NCBI GenBank assembly: GCA_963778945.1
Contig: CAVZWL010000021.1
Coordinates: 62,001 to 126,000, forward strand
Direction: 5' to 3'
Length of the DNA stretch: 64,000 bases
DNA from: Fen-1254 sp963778945
GTDB lineage: Bacteria; Bacteroidota; Ignavibacteria; UBA10030
How positions within the stretch are numbered: the stretch's first letter is position 1; the number at the start of each line of letters is the position of its first letter. The position numbers and the translations under genes are program-made. The notes under the pieces were generated by a model. It saw only the letters and a program-made list of their open reading frames with translations. It was not told where the DNA came from and did no database searches. This document shows, one piece after another, positions 27,156 through 36,605 of the stretch.

Positions 27156-28214
27156 TTATAGACGTGAAAGAATTTCATCCCGCATCGCTTCGGTGGAAAG
27201 TTCGCCGCCGATATCGCGCGTTCTGCATCCGGCTGCAATCGCGGATTCGACCGCTTTCTCGATTGCCAGCGCTTCTTCTTCCATTTTTAAAGAATAGCGA
27301 AGCAGCAGCGCTGCGCTTAAAATCGTGCCGACCGGATTGGCGATGCCTTTGCCTGCAATGTCCGGAGCGGAACCGTGAATCGGCTCATACACGCCGGGAC
27401 ACTTCAGTCCGAGCGATGCCGACGGAAGCATTCCCATCGAACCGGCAAGAACCGATGCTTCATCCGTTAAAATATCGCCAAATGTATTTTCCGTTACAAC
27501 GACATCGAACGACTTCGGCGATGTGATCAGCCGCATTGCAGCTGTATCGACCAGCATATTTTCCAGCCCAATGGCTGGATGTTTTTTCCCGACCTCCGTT
27601 GTTATTTGACGCCATAAGCGAGAACTTTCCAGAACGTTTGCCTTATCGACCGACGTGACTTTTTTCCGCCGCGGCCCGGCAAGCTGGAAAGCAAGCTCGA
27701 CGATGCGTTCGATTTCATAATCTGCATAATCCAGCGTGTCCACGGCGTGAATGTGTCCGTCAATTTCTTTTCGGCCTTTCGGTTCTCCGAAATACAGACC
27801 GCCGGTCAATTCACGGACGACGATCATATCGACTTCATGTAAAAATTCGGGTTTCAAAGGAGATGCATTGAGCAGAGCGGGATAGGTCTTGACGGGACGG
27901 AGGTTTGCATAGAGACCGAGTCCCTTGCGAAGGGCGAGCAAGCCCTGCTCCGGACGTACCTTTGCAAGCGGGTTGTCCCATTGGGGACCGCCTACTGCGC
28001 CGAGCAGAACAGCATCGGACGCTTTGCAAGCCGCCAAAGTTTCGTCGGTCAGCGATACGCCGTGCGCATCGATGGAAATTCCGCCGATCAGGTGCGAAGT
28101 AAACGAAAATGCATGTCTATTTTTTTTACCGATGTGTTCAAGAACCAGAACGGCAGCCCCGGTCACTTCCGGACCGATCCCGTCGCCGGGTAATATGACG
28201 ATATGTGCTTTCAA
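27156..28214 (-). CDS. leuB: 3-Isopropylmalate dehydrogenase
   Basis: 352 residues, the standard length. Oxidatively decarboxylates 3-isopropylmalate in leucine synthesis. It has ILPGDGIGPEV at the N-terminus, the substrate arginines and tyrosine in VVRELTGGLYFGEPKGR, and the metal/NAD region ENTFGDILTDEASVLAGSMG. The NAD-type motif is HGSAPDIAGKGIANPVGTIL. The leucine genes here run in the order leuA-leuC-leuD-proC-leuB, so proC is inserted in the set. The 84 bases before the gene show no strong structure. Confidence 0.96.
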   Translation of the reverse strand: MKAHIVILPGDGIGPEVTGAAVLVLEHIGKKNRHAFSFTSHLIGGISIDAHGVSLTDETLAACKASDAVLLGAVGGPQWDNPLAKVRPEQGLLALRKGLGLYANLRPVKTYPALLNASPLKPEFLHEVDMIVVRELTGGLYFGEPKGRKEIDGHIHAVDTLDYADYEIERIVELAFQLAGPRRKKVTSVDKANVLESSRLWRQITTEVGKKHPAIGLENMLVDTAAMRLITSPKSFDVVVTENTFGDILTDEASVLAGSMGMLPSASLGLKCPGVYEPIHGSAPDIAGKGIANPVGTILSAALLLRYSLKMEEEALAIEKAVESAIAAGCRTRDIGGELSTEAMRDEILSRL

Positions 28215-28298
28215 TCAAATTCCTTTATTCGTTTAAAAAAGCTTAATTCAAAGTCTCAAATCCCCGAAAAAGAAATAAAGTTTCATGCATACGCATGA

Positions 28299-29180
28299 TC
28301 ATTTTGATGCTGCCGGACTATTCATAATTTTGCTCAGCTCTTCCGAACGCTTAGTGGCGATTGCCACAGCATCGATGAGCATCGAGCGCAAACCGTGCGA
28401 TTCAAGTTCATGTATGGCATTAATGGTCGTTCCGCCGGGAGTCGTTACCTGATCCCGCAAAATCGCCGGATGCAGTCCGGATTTTTTTACGAGTGTTGCG
28501 GATCCGAGCACGGTCTGAACGGAAAGTTTTGTGGAAATGTCCCGCGACAATCCCATCTTCACTCCGCCGTCGATTAATGCTTCGATAACCATATAAATGT
28601 AAGCAGGGCCGCTGCCGCTTAATCCGGTCACCGCATCGAGCTGGTCTTCCGCAACCGTTACCACATCGCCCACCGCCTCGAAAATCGAAATCGCTATTTT
28701 TTGCTGGGCGGCTGTGACGTGTTCGCCGAACGCCAGCGCCGCCGCGCCTTCATCGACCGTTGCGGCGATGTTCGGCATTGTGCGGACGATGCCGATCCGC
28801 TCGCCGAGCATTTGCTGAATATATGCTATACGCATTCCGGCAACGATAGAAATGACGAGCTGATCGGGACGAATGACGCTTTGAATCGATTGCAGCGCTT
28901 TGGCCAGCGTCTGCGGTTTGACGCAGAGCAGTACGATGTCGGAGGCCTGAACGGCTGCCTGTATGTCGGTCGTTGTTTTTATTTTCCATTCATTTGCGAG
29001 TATCTTGAGTTTTGCCTCGTTGATATCGCATGCTGTGATTTTTTTCGGAGGAGCGAGCTTTGCATGAATAATGCCTTTGAGCAGCGCAGAGCCCATATTG
29101 CCGGAGCCGATGATCGCTATGGAACGATCGATATGATGTTCCTCATGCTCGTGGTACACCTCAATTTTTTTTTTCTGCAT
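28299..29180 (-). CDS. proC: Pyrroline-5-carboxylate reductase
   Basis: 293 residues. Last step of proline synthesis. The NAD(P)-binding start IAIIGSGNMGSALLKGI is preceded by about 20 charged residues rich in His and Glu, a little longer than usual. The C-terminal signature is seen in LSGSGPAYIYMVIEALIDGG and RDQVTTPGGTTINAIHELE. The ATG at 29180 has a GGAAGGG site upstream and follows leuD by 15 bases. proB and proA are not in the window. Confidence 0.95.
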   Translation of the reverse strand: MQKKKIEVYHEHEEHHIDRSIAIIGSGNMGSALLKGIIHAKLAPPKKITACDINEAKLKILANEWKIKTTTDIQAAVQASDIVLLCVKPQTLAKALQSIQSVIRPDQLVISIVAGMRIAYIQQMLGERIGIVRTMPNIAATVDEGAAALAFGEHVTAAQQKIAISIFEAVGDVVTVAEDQLDAVTGLSGSGPAYIYMVIEALIDGGVKMGLSRDISTKLSVQTVLGSATLVKKSGLHPAILRDQVTTPGGTTINAIHELESHGLRSMLIDAVAIATKRSEELSKIMNSPAASK

Positions 29181-29195
29181 CTGCAGACCCTTCCG

Positions 29196-29786
29196 TTAAA
29201 AAGCTTTATGTGCTTCGTAAACTTCCGCCTGTTTGCCGAAGCGGCGGAGATATTCCAATTCGTCCACGTCGTTCAAGAGACAGAATTTTGAAAATGAATC
29301 GATCGGGAATGAAGCTTTCGTTCCCGATGGAAAAGATATCGTTTGCTGCTCAAGATCGATAAAGAGCTCTGCTGCCGGATTGGCGGCGACCTCGGCAGTC
29401 AGATGCTTATGTTCGGCTGCCGAAAGAATAACCGGAAGCAGTCCGTTCTTAATCGAATTGTTCCGGAAAATATCTGCGAACGATGTGCTGATAACTGCTC
29501 GAATGCCGAATGCGACGAGCGACCAGGGGGCATGTTCGCGCGACGAGCCGCACCCAAAATTATCGCCCGCCAGCAGTATTTGCGATCCGCGGTGCTGGGG
29601 CTGGTTGAGCGGAAAATCCGGTTTCGGCGATCCGTCCGCGTTGTAGCGCCAGTCGGTAAACAGCTTTTCTGAGAGTCCGTTTTTATCCGTAATCTTTAAA
29701 AACCGTGCCGGTAGAATCTGATCCGTATCGATATTGTCGACGAGCAGCGGAATAACTTTCGATTTTAATGTTTTAAATTGTGCCAT
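29196..29786 (-). CDS. leuD: 3-Isopropylmalate dehydratase, small subunit
   Basis: 196 residues, bacterial length. Forms the isomerase with LeuC that converts 2- to 3-isopropylmalate. It has the swivel-domain motif LLAGDNFGCGSSREHAPW and an N-terminal NIDTDQILPARFLK. The start has AAGGAAAG upstream and is ten bases after the leuC stop. Confidence 0.96.
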   Translation of the reverse strand: MAQFKTLKSKVIPLLVDNIDTDQILPARFLKITDKNGLSEKLFTDWRYNADGSPKPDFPLNQPQHRGSQILLAGDNFGCGSSREHAPWSLVAFGIRAVISTSFADIFRNNSIKNGLLPVILSAAEHKHLTAEVAANPAAELFIDLEQQTISFPSGTKASFPIDSFSKFCLLNDVDELEYLRRFGKQAEVYEAHKAF

Positions 29787-29796
29787 ATGTCTTTCC

Positions 29797-31215
29797 TTAT
29801 TTCAGCAATGTTCGGACATCTGTAATTTTTCCGGTTACGGCCGCAGCCGCTGCAGTCAGAGGCGAAGCCAAAAGCGTGCGCCCTCCCTTGCCCTGGCGTC
29901 CTTCAAAGTTGCGGTTGCTCGTGGAAACGGCATATTGTCCGGCTTTGATTTCGTCGCCGTTCATCGCTATGCACATCGAGCATCCGGACTCGCGCCATTC
30001 TGCCCCGGCTTCTTTGAATATTTTATCCAGGCCTTCCGATTCCGCCTGCAGCTTGATCTCCTGCGAACCGGGCACAACCAGCGTGCGGACATTCGGCGAA
30101 ACTTTCCGTCCGCGGAAAACGCGTGCTGCTTCCCGGAGATCGGAAATGCGGGAATTCGTGCAGCTTCCGATAAAAACCACATCGATGGATTTTCCGGCAA
30201 GCTGTTCGCCCGGATTCAATCCCATATAGGCAAGCGCTTTTTTCAGCGTTTGACGATCCGTTTCGCTTCCCATGCTTTCAAGCATCGGTACGGTTCCGTT
30301 GACCGGAAGTCCCATGCCGGGATTCGTTCCGAATGTCAGCATAGGGCCGAGTTTTGAAACATCGAGCTCTATCGTGCGGTCGTACGCTGCGCCGATGTCA
30401 GTCGGAAGCGTTTTCCAATATGCAAGCGCATTGTCCCATGCCGCACCTTTCGGTGCGAATTCTCGGCCGGCTAAAAATTCGAACGTCGTATCATCGGGAG
30501 CCATCATGCCTGCGCGCGCGCCTCCTTCAATGGACATATTGCAGACAGTCATGCGTTCTTCCATAGACAGCGAACGAACGGTGGAGCCGGTATATTCGAT
30601 TACATGACCCGTCCCGCCGCCGACACCGATCTTTGCAAGAAGAAATAAAATAACATCCTTTGCCGAAACACCGTCTGAAAGTTTTCCCTCGATCCGGACT
30701 TCCATCGTTTTCGGCAGGCGCTGAAGAAGGCATTGCGTTGCAAGCACATGTTCGACCTCGCTCGTACCGATGCCGAAAGCAAGCGCTCCGAAAGCGCCGT
30801 GCGTTGCAGTGTGACTGTCCCCGCAGACGATGGTCATGCCGGGCTGCGTCAATCCGAGTTCCGGTCCGATCACGTGAACGATGCCTCGCCGCCGGTGATT
30901 TTTATCGTACAATTGAAAGCCGAATTCCTGCGCGTTGATTTCAAGCTGGCGGATTTGTTTTGCCGCAAGCTCGTCTGCAATGGGAAGCGCGATGTCGATG
31001 GTCGGGATGCTGTGATCCATTGTTCCGACTGTTCGATCCGGGCGGCGGACTTTTAATCCCCGTTTCCGCAGACCCTCGAACGCCTGCGGCGACGTGACTT
31101 CATGAATAAGATGCAGGTCGATATAGAGAACTGCGGGAGCATCCGGTTCCTGTGCAATGACGTGCCGGTTCCATACTTTTTGAAACAATGTCGATGGTGC
31201 TGAAGGTTGTGGCAT
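29797..31215 (-). CDS. leuC: 3-Isopropylmalate dehydratase, large subunit
   Basis: 472 residues, an aconitase-family protein with a 4Fe-4S cluster. Cluster cysteines are in VFIGSCTNSRISDLREAA and SGCSMCIAMNGDE; substrate residues are in CGDSHTATHGAFGALAFGIG. The C-terminus has STSNRNFEGRQGKGGRTLLA. It is the bacterial full-length type. It follows leuA by 78 bases and precedes leuD by 10. Confidence 0.96.
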   Translation of the reverse strand: MPQPSAPSTLFQKVWNRHVIAQEPDAPAVLYIDLHLIHEVTSPQAFEGLRKRGLKVRRPDRTVGTMDHSIPTIDIALPIADELAAKQIRQLEINAQEFGFQLYDKNHRRRGIVHVIGPELGLTQPGMTIVCGDSHTATHGAFGALAFGIGTSEVEHVLATQCLLQRLPKTMEVRIEGKLSDGVSAKDVILFLLAKIGVGGGTGHVIEYTGSTVRSLSMEERMTVCNMSIEGGARAGMMAPDDTTFEFLAGREFAPKGAAWDNALAYWKTLPTDIGAAYDRTIELDVSKLGPMLTFGTNPGMGLPVNGTVPMLESMGSETDRQTLKKALAYMGLNPGEQLAGKSIDVVFIGSCTNSRISDLREAARVFRGRKVSPNVRTLVVPGSQEIKLQAESEGLDKIFKEAGAEWRESGCSMCIAMNGDEIKAGQYAVSTSNRNFEGRQGKGGRTLLASPLTAAAAAVTGKITDVRTLLK

Positions 31216-31293
31216 ATTATTAATCCGTTTTTGTCTTTCCGTTAATAAATATTTTCAAAATCCTCAAAGAGTTTCCAACTGCGCAAACCTCCG

Positions 31294-32853
31294 TTAGACC
31301 GCAGCCCGGTCGACATCGCTTTCGACCTTTTGCAGGTCTTTCCTTTTTTTCGAAGCTATGGCTCTGTTCAAAGCTTCCAGATATGCCTGCACGCTCCCGG
31401 CAACCACATCGGTATTTGCTGCGCGGCCGTTATACAGAAGCCCGTCGAATTCCACACGAATAAAAACTTCGCCGATTGCATCGTGACCGGAATGCACGGC
31501 TTTGATGGAATATTCCGTCAATTTTCCGCAAATGCCCGTCATGCGTTCGATTGCGCGGCAGGATGCGTCCACCGGACCGTCTCCGGTCGCTGAATCGATG
31601 AATGTTTCCGTATTCCGCCGCAGCTCGACGGTCGCCGTGGGGCGAAGATTGGTCCCGCTCGTGATCTGAAGATTGACGAGCTGATATTCTTCTTCCGTCG
31701 TCTGCGTTCTTGCTTCCAGAATTGCTTCCAGATCGTCGTCGAAAATTTCTTTTTTCTTATCGGCAATGGCGCAAAACAATTGATACGCATTCTGCAGTTC
31801 GGCGTCGGAGAGCTTATATCCGAGTTCCGCGTAGCGCTGCTTTAAAGCATGCCGTCCGGAGTGTTTGCCGAGAATCAACTGTGTATGCTTAATGCCGACA
31901 GACTGCGGCGTCATGATTTCATACGTAATCGGACTTTTCAGTATGCCGTCCTGATGAATGCCGGCTTCGTGCGCAAATGCGTTCGCACCGACGATTGCCT
32001 TGTTGCGCTGCACGACCATGCCGGTCAGACTGCTCAAAAGTTTGCTCGTTTTGATCAGTTCTTCGTTGTTGACGTTCGTCGTAACTCCCAGAAGTTCATG
32101 GCGCGTTTTAATTGCCATAACGATTTCCTCCAGCGAGGCGTTGCCGGCCCGTTCGCCGATGCCGTTGACTGTGCATTCCACCTGGCGAACGCCGTTTTGA
32201 ATCGCCGCGATGGAATTTGCGACTGCAAGCCCGAGGTCATTATGGCAATGCGAACTCAAAACGACTTTGCCGATGTTGGGAACACGCCGGCGGACTTCTT
32301 TGAACATTGCGCCGTATTCGTCAGGCACTGCATAACCGACGGTGTCGGGCAGGTTGATAACGGCCGCTCCCGCTTCGATCGCCGCTTCGACAACCTTGCA
32401 CAGATATTCTATATCGGTACGGGATGCATCTTCGCAGGAAAATTCCACTTCGGGTGCGAGTGATTTTGCATGCCGCACGGCCCACACGGCATCTTCCAAA
32501 ACCTGCTCGCGTGTTTTTTTCAATTTATATTTCAAATGCAGATCGGAGGTCGCGAGAAAAATATGAATCCGCGGCTTTGCTGTTTCCCGAATTGCTTCCC
32601 AGGCGCGGTCGATATCCGCTTTGACGCAGCGTGCAAGACCGGCTATCGTGCACGAATGCACCTGCCGGGCAATTGCCTGCACAGCTTCGAAGTCCCCGAC
32701 GGAGGAAATCGGAAATCCCGCTTCGATCACGTCCACTCGAAGACTTTCGAGCTGACGTGCAAGGCGGAGTTTTTCCTCCATATTCATGCTGCAGCCGGGC
32801 GATTGTTCGCCGTCGCGGAGTGTCGTGTCAAAAACAAAAACGCGGTTTTCCAT
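31294..32853 (-). CDS. leuA: 2-Isopropylmalate synthase
   Basis: 519 residues from the ATG at 32853, which has GGAG upstream; a longer frame reaching 33132 only reads through the end of aroF and is not used. It condenses acetyl-CoA with 2-oxoisovalerate. The TIM barrel opens with FDTTLRDGEQSPGCSMN, and the metal site is in LSSHCHNDLGLAVANSIAAI. The C-terminal LeuA dimer/regulatory domain (from about residue 390, ending in VQAYLEALNRAI) should carry leucine feedback inhibition. It lies 11 bases after aroF. Confidence 0.95.
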   Translation of the reverse strand: MENRVFVFDTTLRDGEQSPGCSMNMEEKLRLARQLESLRVDVIEAGFPISSVGDFEAVQAIARQVHSCTIAGLARCVKADIDRAWEAIRETAKPRIHIFLATSDLHLKYKLKKTREQVLEDAVWAVRHAKSLAPEVEFSCEDASRTDIEYLCKVVEAAIEAGAAVINLPDTVGYAVPDEYGAMFKEVRRRVPNIGKVVLSSHCHNDLGLAVANSIAAIQNGVRQVECTVNGIGERAGNASLEEIVMAIKTRHELLGVTTNVNNEELIKTSKLLSSLTGMVVQRNKAIVGANAFAHEAGIHQDGILKSPITYEIMTPQSVGIKHTQLILGKHSGRHALKQRYAELGYKLSDAELQNAYQLFCAIADKKKEIFDDDLEAILEARTQTTEEEYQLVNLQITSGTNLRPTATVELRRNTETFIDSATGDGPVDASCRAIERMTGICGKLTEYSIKAVHSGHDAIGEVFIRVEFDGLLYNGRAANTDVVAGSVQAYLEALNRAIASKKRKDLQKVESDVDRAAV

Positions 32854-32864
32854 GGTCTGTTCTC

Positions 32865-33899
32865 CTAAACTATTCTTTGTTCTGTCTGTGCTAATGTTCG
32901 GACCGCATCCATCAGCGAAGCGAATTGTTCCGGCGTGAGCGACTGTGCCCCGTCGGAAAACGCTTCCTCCGGATGCGGATGTGTTTCGATAATCAACCCG
33001 TCGGCTCCAACAGCGACAGCGGCTTTTGCGACCGGTGTAACCAAACTGCGGATACCTGTGCCGTGGCTTGGATCCACTATAACCGGCAAATGACTCAATT
33101 CTTTCAGCGCCGGCACGGCGGAAATGTCGCACGTGTTGCGCGTATAATCCTCGAACGTGCGTATGCCGCGTTCGCAGAGTATAACCTGATCGTTTCCCTG
33201 CGCCATAATATATTCAGCCGACATTAGCAGCTCTTTAAGCGTGCTGGACATTCCGCGTTTGAGCAATATCGGTTTTTTATATTTGCCGACTTCTTTCAAA
33301 AGAGCGAAATTTTGCATATTCCGTGCGCCTATCTGCATGATGTCCGCATATTCCGCGATGAGCTGAACGTCGGTGGGCGTTATCACTTCCGTAACGATGA
33401 GCAGCCCGGTCTTTTCACGCGCTTCCGCGAGAAGTTTCAATCCTTCTTCTTCCAATCCCTGGAATGCATACGGTGATGTGCGCGGCTTGAAAGCGCCCCC
33501 GCGCAGTACGCGTGCGCCGGCTTTCTTGACCTGCTCGGCGCTCAACAGTATCTGCTCCCGTGTTTCCACGGAGCAAGGACCGGCCATGACGACAAAATGA
33601 CCGCTGCCGAACACAACGGGATCCCCGCCGTGCGGCGCCGGGATGGTAATACTGGAACGCGATGCATGCCATTCGCGGCTTGCAAGTTTAAACGGTTTGA
33701 GTATGGGAACGACATTTTCAACGCCTTCGAGCATTTCGAGCGCCTGCAGGCGGTCCTTGCCGCGTTCGTCGCCAACGCAGGCGATAACAGTGCGAAGTTC
33801 GCCGTAGATGGGATGAACCCGAAATCCGAGCTCCTTCACTTTGTCGAAGACATGTTCGATTTGCTGCTTGGACGCCCCATCCTTCATTACAATAATCAT
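32865..33899 (-). CDS. aroF: 3-Deoxy-7-phosphoheptulonate synthase with N-terminal ferredoxin-like domain
   Basis: 344 residues. First step of aromatic synthesis, from erythrose 4-phosphate and phosphoenolpyruvate. Residues 1-70 are the ferredoxin/ACT-like regulatory domain found in Thermotoga-type enzymes. The barrel has VVMAGPCSVETREQI, RGGAFKPRTSPYAFQG, GARNMQNFALL, KPILLKRGMSSTLKE and VIVDPSHGTGIRSLV. This is the AroA-I-beta class, usually inhibited by Tyr or Phe through the N-domain. It is unusual to find it inside a branched-chain operon; here it sits between cimA (5 bases) and leuA (11 bases). Confidence 0.94.
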   Translation of the reverse strand: MIIVMKDGASKQQIEHVFDKVKELGFRVHPIYGELRTVIACVGDERGKDRLQALEMLEGVENVVPILKPFKLASREWHASRSSITIPAPHGGDPVVFGSGHFVVMAGPCSVETREQILLSAEQVKKAGARVLRGGAFKPRTSPYAFQGLEEEGLKLLAEAREKTGLLIVTEVITPTDVQLIAEYADIMQIGARNMQNFALLKEVGKYKKPILLKRGMSSTLKELLMSAEYIMAQGNDQVILCERGIRTFEDYTRNTCDISAVPALKELSHLPVIVDPSHGTGIRSLVTPVAKAAVAVGADGLIIETHPHPEEAFSDGAQSLTPEQFASLMDAVRTLAQTEQRIV

Positions 33900-33904
33900 A
33901 AAAT

Positions 33905-35494
33905 TTATACTTTCTTTGTCTGTTCGTGCGGTGAAACCTTGGTTAAATAATAATACACACTGTCAACGAGCGCTTTCCAGCTTGCTTCGATAAGGTTGGG
34001 GGAAACGCCGACCGTATTCCACGATGAATGTGCGTTGCGCGTCGTGATAAGCACGCGTACTTTTGCGCTCGTGCCGTCCTGCCCGTCGATGACGCGCACC
34101 TTATAATCGCCCAGGACCATTTCCTTGACCTGCGGATAAAATTTCTCCAGCGCTTTGCGAAGTGCGGAGTCCAGTGCATTGACGGGACCGTTGCCGTCGG
34201 AAGCGGAATATTCAGTTTCATCTCCGACTTTTACTTTAATGATCGCTTCAGAAACCGTGTTTGCGTCGTCGGAGTCTTTGTGAATAATCACTTTAAAGCC
34301 GCCGAGCTCGAAAAATTCCTGCCACCCGCTCAACTGCTCTTTAATCAGGAGCTCGAGCGATCCGTCCGCATCTTCATAATGGTAGCCGTAAAATTCTTTT
34401 TCTTTAATGCTGTCGACGATCCGCTGCGTTTCTTCCGACCGTTCATCCAGAATGATGCCGAGTTCTTTTGCCTTATACATAATGTTGCTCCGGCCGGAGA
34501 GATCGGAGACAAGCACCCGGCGGTGGTTGCCGATGCTTTCCGGATTCAAATGCTCGTACATCACCGGATCTTTCATCACCGCGCTGACATGAACGCCTCC
34601 CTTATGCGCAAACGCACTCAGTCCGACAAAGGCAAGATATTTCGGCTGCTGCAAATTGGCGAGATCTGCAACGTAGCGGGAAACATCCGTCAGATGAATG
34701 ATCTGCTCCGGAGGAATACAGGCGTATCCCATTTTCAGCTGCAGGTTCGGAATAATCGAACACAGGTTTGCATTGCCGCAGCGTTCGCCGTAACCGTTGA
34801 TGGTTCCCTGCACCTGAAGAGCGCCGCTGGCGACCGCAGCAAGAGAATTTGCAACAGCCAGCTCGCTGTCATTATGCGTATGGATGCCGATGAGTCCAGG
34901 AAATTCACCGCACATGCGCTGTACGATCTGCGACAACTCGTGCGTCAAGGTTCCGCCGTTCGTATCGCACAGGACCAGCCTCGATGCACCTGCCCGGTGC
35001 GCCGCCTGAAGAGACTTGAGTGCGTACTCGGGACTTTGTTTATAACCGTCGAAGAAATGTTCCGCATCGTAAATAACTTCGAGTCCCTGCGAAACGAGAA
35101 AAGCGACCGAATCTTCTATGAGATCGAGGTTTTCCTGATCACTGATCTGAAGTCCTGAGGACACGTGAAGGAGCCATGATTTTCCGAAAATGGTGACAAC
35201 CGGAGTTTCCGCCTGCACCAATGCAAGGAGGTTCGGGTCGTCCTGCGCTTTGTTCTTTGCGCGCCGCGTACTGCCGAACGCGGAAATTTTCGCGTGCTTT
35301 AATTCGAGCGAACGCGCACGCCGGAAAAATTCGATATCGCGCGGATTCGAACCGGGCCAGCCGCCTTCGATATACTGCATCCCGAATTCGTCGAGACACT
35401 TGACAATTCTCAGTTTGTCCTCGACGGAAAAACTGATGCTTTCGCTCTGCGTACCGTCGCGGAGCGTGGTATCGTATATAGATATCTGTTCCAT
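33905..35494 (-). CDS. cimA: (R)-citramalate synthase
   Basis: 529 residues from the ATG at 35494; an earlier TTG adds four codons but CAGG serves as ribosome-binding site for the ATG. It condenses pyruvate with acetyl-CoA to citramalate, the threonine-independent route to 2-oxobutyrate and isoleucine. Motifs are IYDTTLRDGTQSESISFSVE, LCDTNGGTLTHE, IGIHTHNDSELAVANSLAAV and the HKGGVHVSAV region. These follow the GSU1798-type citramalate synthases rather than LeuA, which is encoded separately two genes on. A C-terminal LeuA-type domain would bind isoleucine. Absence of ilvA in the cluster fits this route. Confidence 0.92.
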   Translation of the reverse strand: MEQISIYDTTLRDGTQSESISFSVEDKLRIVKCLDEFGMQYIEGGWPGSNPRDIEFFRRARSLELKHAKISAFGSTRRAKNKAQDDPNLLALVQAETPVVTIFGKSWLLHVSSGLQISDQENLDLIEDSVAFLVSQGLEVIYDAEHFFDGYKQSPEYALKSLQAAHRAGASRLVLCDTNGGTLTHELSQIVQRMCGEFPGLIGIHTHNDSELAVANSLAAVASGALQVQGTINGYGERCGNANLCSIIPNLQLKMGYACIPPEQIIHLTDVSRYVADLANLQQPKYLAFVGLSAFAHKGGVHVSAVMKDPVMYEHLNPESIGNHRRVLVSDLSGRSNIMYKAKELGIILDERSEETQRIVDSIKEKEFYGYHYEDADGSLELLIKEQLSGWQEFFELGGFKVIIHKDSDDANTVSEAIIKVKVGDETEYSASDGNGPVNALDSALRKALEKFYPQVKEMVLGDYKVRVIDGQDGTSAKVRVLITTRNAHSSWNTVGVSPNLIEASWKALVDSVYYYLTKVSPHEQTKKV

Positions 35495-35549
35495 AACAAC
35501 CTGCAAAAAATTTAAGTCCTCTGAAAAAATATTTTACGGACGACTGCCG

Positions 35550-36605
35550 TTATTTTTTCCAGTTTTCCGGCCTGAGCGACCGAACAGCCTCGCCGGTTTT
35601 CCACATTTCAGAATCGTGCCAGAGCGCAAGTTCCGCATCCAGTTTCTCACGGTAATCGGGCGCGCTGCACGTATTTAAGACGCGGGCAGTTTCAACTCCT
35701 TCTTTAACGTCACGGTAGAGGAGCTCGAAGAGCGGTTTGTTGACCGCCTCGAATTTTTTCGACCAGTCGAGCGCGCCGCGCTGCGCTGTGGTGCTGCATG
35801 CGGCAAACATCCAGTCCATGCCGTTTTTCCCCACCAGCGGATAAAGACTTTGCGTGGCTTCTTCCACCGTTTCGTTGAATGCTTCGCTCGGAGAATGTCC
35901 CATGGAGCGAAGAACATCGTATTGCGCCTTCATCAGGCCTGCAATGGCTCCCATGAGCACGCCGCGCTCGCCGACGAGATCGGACAGCACTTCTTTTTCA
36001 AACGTTGTCGGGAAAAGATAGCCGGAACCGATGGCAATCCCGCACGCAATCGTGCGTGTCCGGGCTTTTCCCGTAGCGTCCTGGAAAATTGCAAAGCTTG
36101 AATTGATGCCGCTGCCGGCAAGAAAATTCGTACGGACCGTGCGCCCGCTGCCCTTCGGAGCCACAAGAACGACATCAACGTCCTTCGGAGGAATAATTCC
36201 GGTCTGCTCTTTGAAGACAATCGAAAATCCGTGCGAGAAATACAGCGCCTGTCCCTTTTTTAAATTTTTCTGGACAAGAGGCCACTGCGCCTTCTGGCCT
36301 GCGTCGGACAGCAGATATTGAACAATCGTCGCTTTTTGAATCGCTTCTTCGATGTTTTCAAAAAGATTTTTCCCTTCGACCCATCCGTCGGCAACGGCAT
36401 CCCTCCAGCCCTTGCCTCCTTTGCGCTGTCCGATAATGACCTTGATGCCGTTATCGCGCATGTTGAGCGATTGTCCGTATCCCTGCGGCCCGTAGCCGAT
36501 AATTGCGACGACTTCGTCTCTTAAAACTTCCTGTGCTTTGGAAAGCGGAAATTCTTCACGCGTAACGACTTCTTCCTTCACACCGCCGAAATTAATTGTT
36601 GCCAT
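35550..36605 (-). CDS. ilvC: Ketol-acid reductoisomerase (NADP+)
   Basis: 351 residues. Second common step of Ile and Val synthesis. The Rossmann motif is VVAIIGYGPQGYGQSLNMRD, and IIGQRKGGKGW forms the phosphate-binding loop that favours NADPH. APKGSGRTVRTNFLAGSG follows. The knotted helical domain has the Mg-binding region SDLVGERGVLMGAIAGLMKA and FNETVEEATQSLYPLV. It starts 14 bases inside the end of gltD, so the two are translationally coupled. Confidence 0.96.
   Translation of the reverse strand: MATINFGGVKEEVVTREEFPLSKAQEVLRDEVVAIIGYGPQGYGQSLNMRDNGIKVIIGQRKGGKGWRDAVADGWVEGKNLFENIEEAIQKATIVQYLLSDAGQKAQWPLVQKNLKKGQALYFSHGFSIVFKEQTGIIPPKDVDVVLVAPKGSGRTVRTNFLAGSGINSSFAIFQDATGKARTRTIACGIAIGSGYLFPTTFEKEVLSDLVGERGVLMGAIAGLMKAQYDVLRSMGHSPSEAFNETVEEATQSLYPLVGKNGMDWMFAACSTTAQRGALDWSKKFEAVNKPLFELLYRDVKEGVETARVLNTCSAPDYREKLDAELALWHDSEMWKTGEAVRSLRPENWKK

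Noticed and set aside
32854..33132. N-terminal extension of LeuA
   Set aside because: The 93 extra codons are the aroF 3' end read in another frame; the ATG at 32853 has a good ribosome-binding site and gives the standard length.
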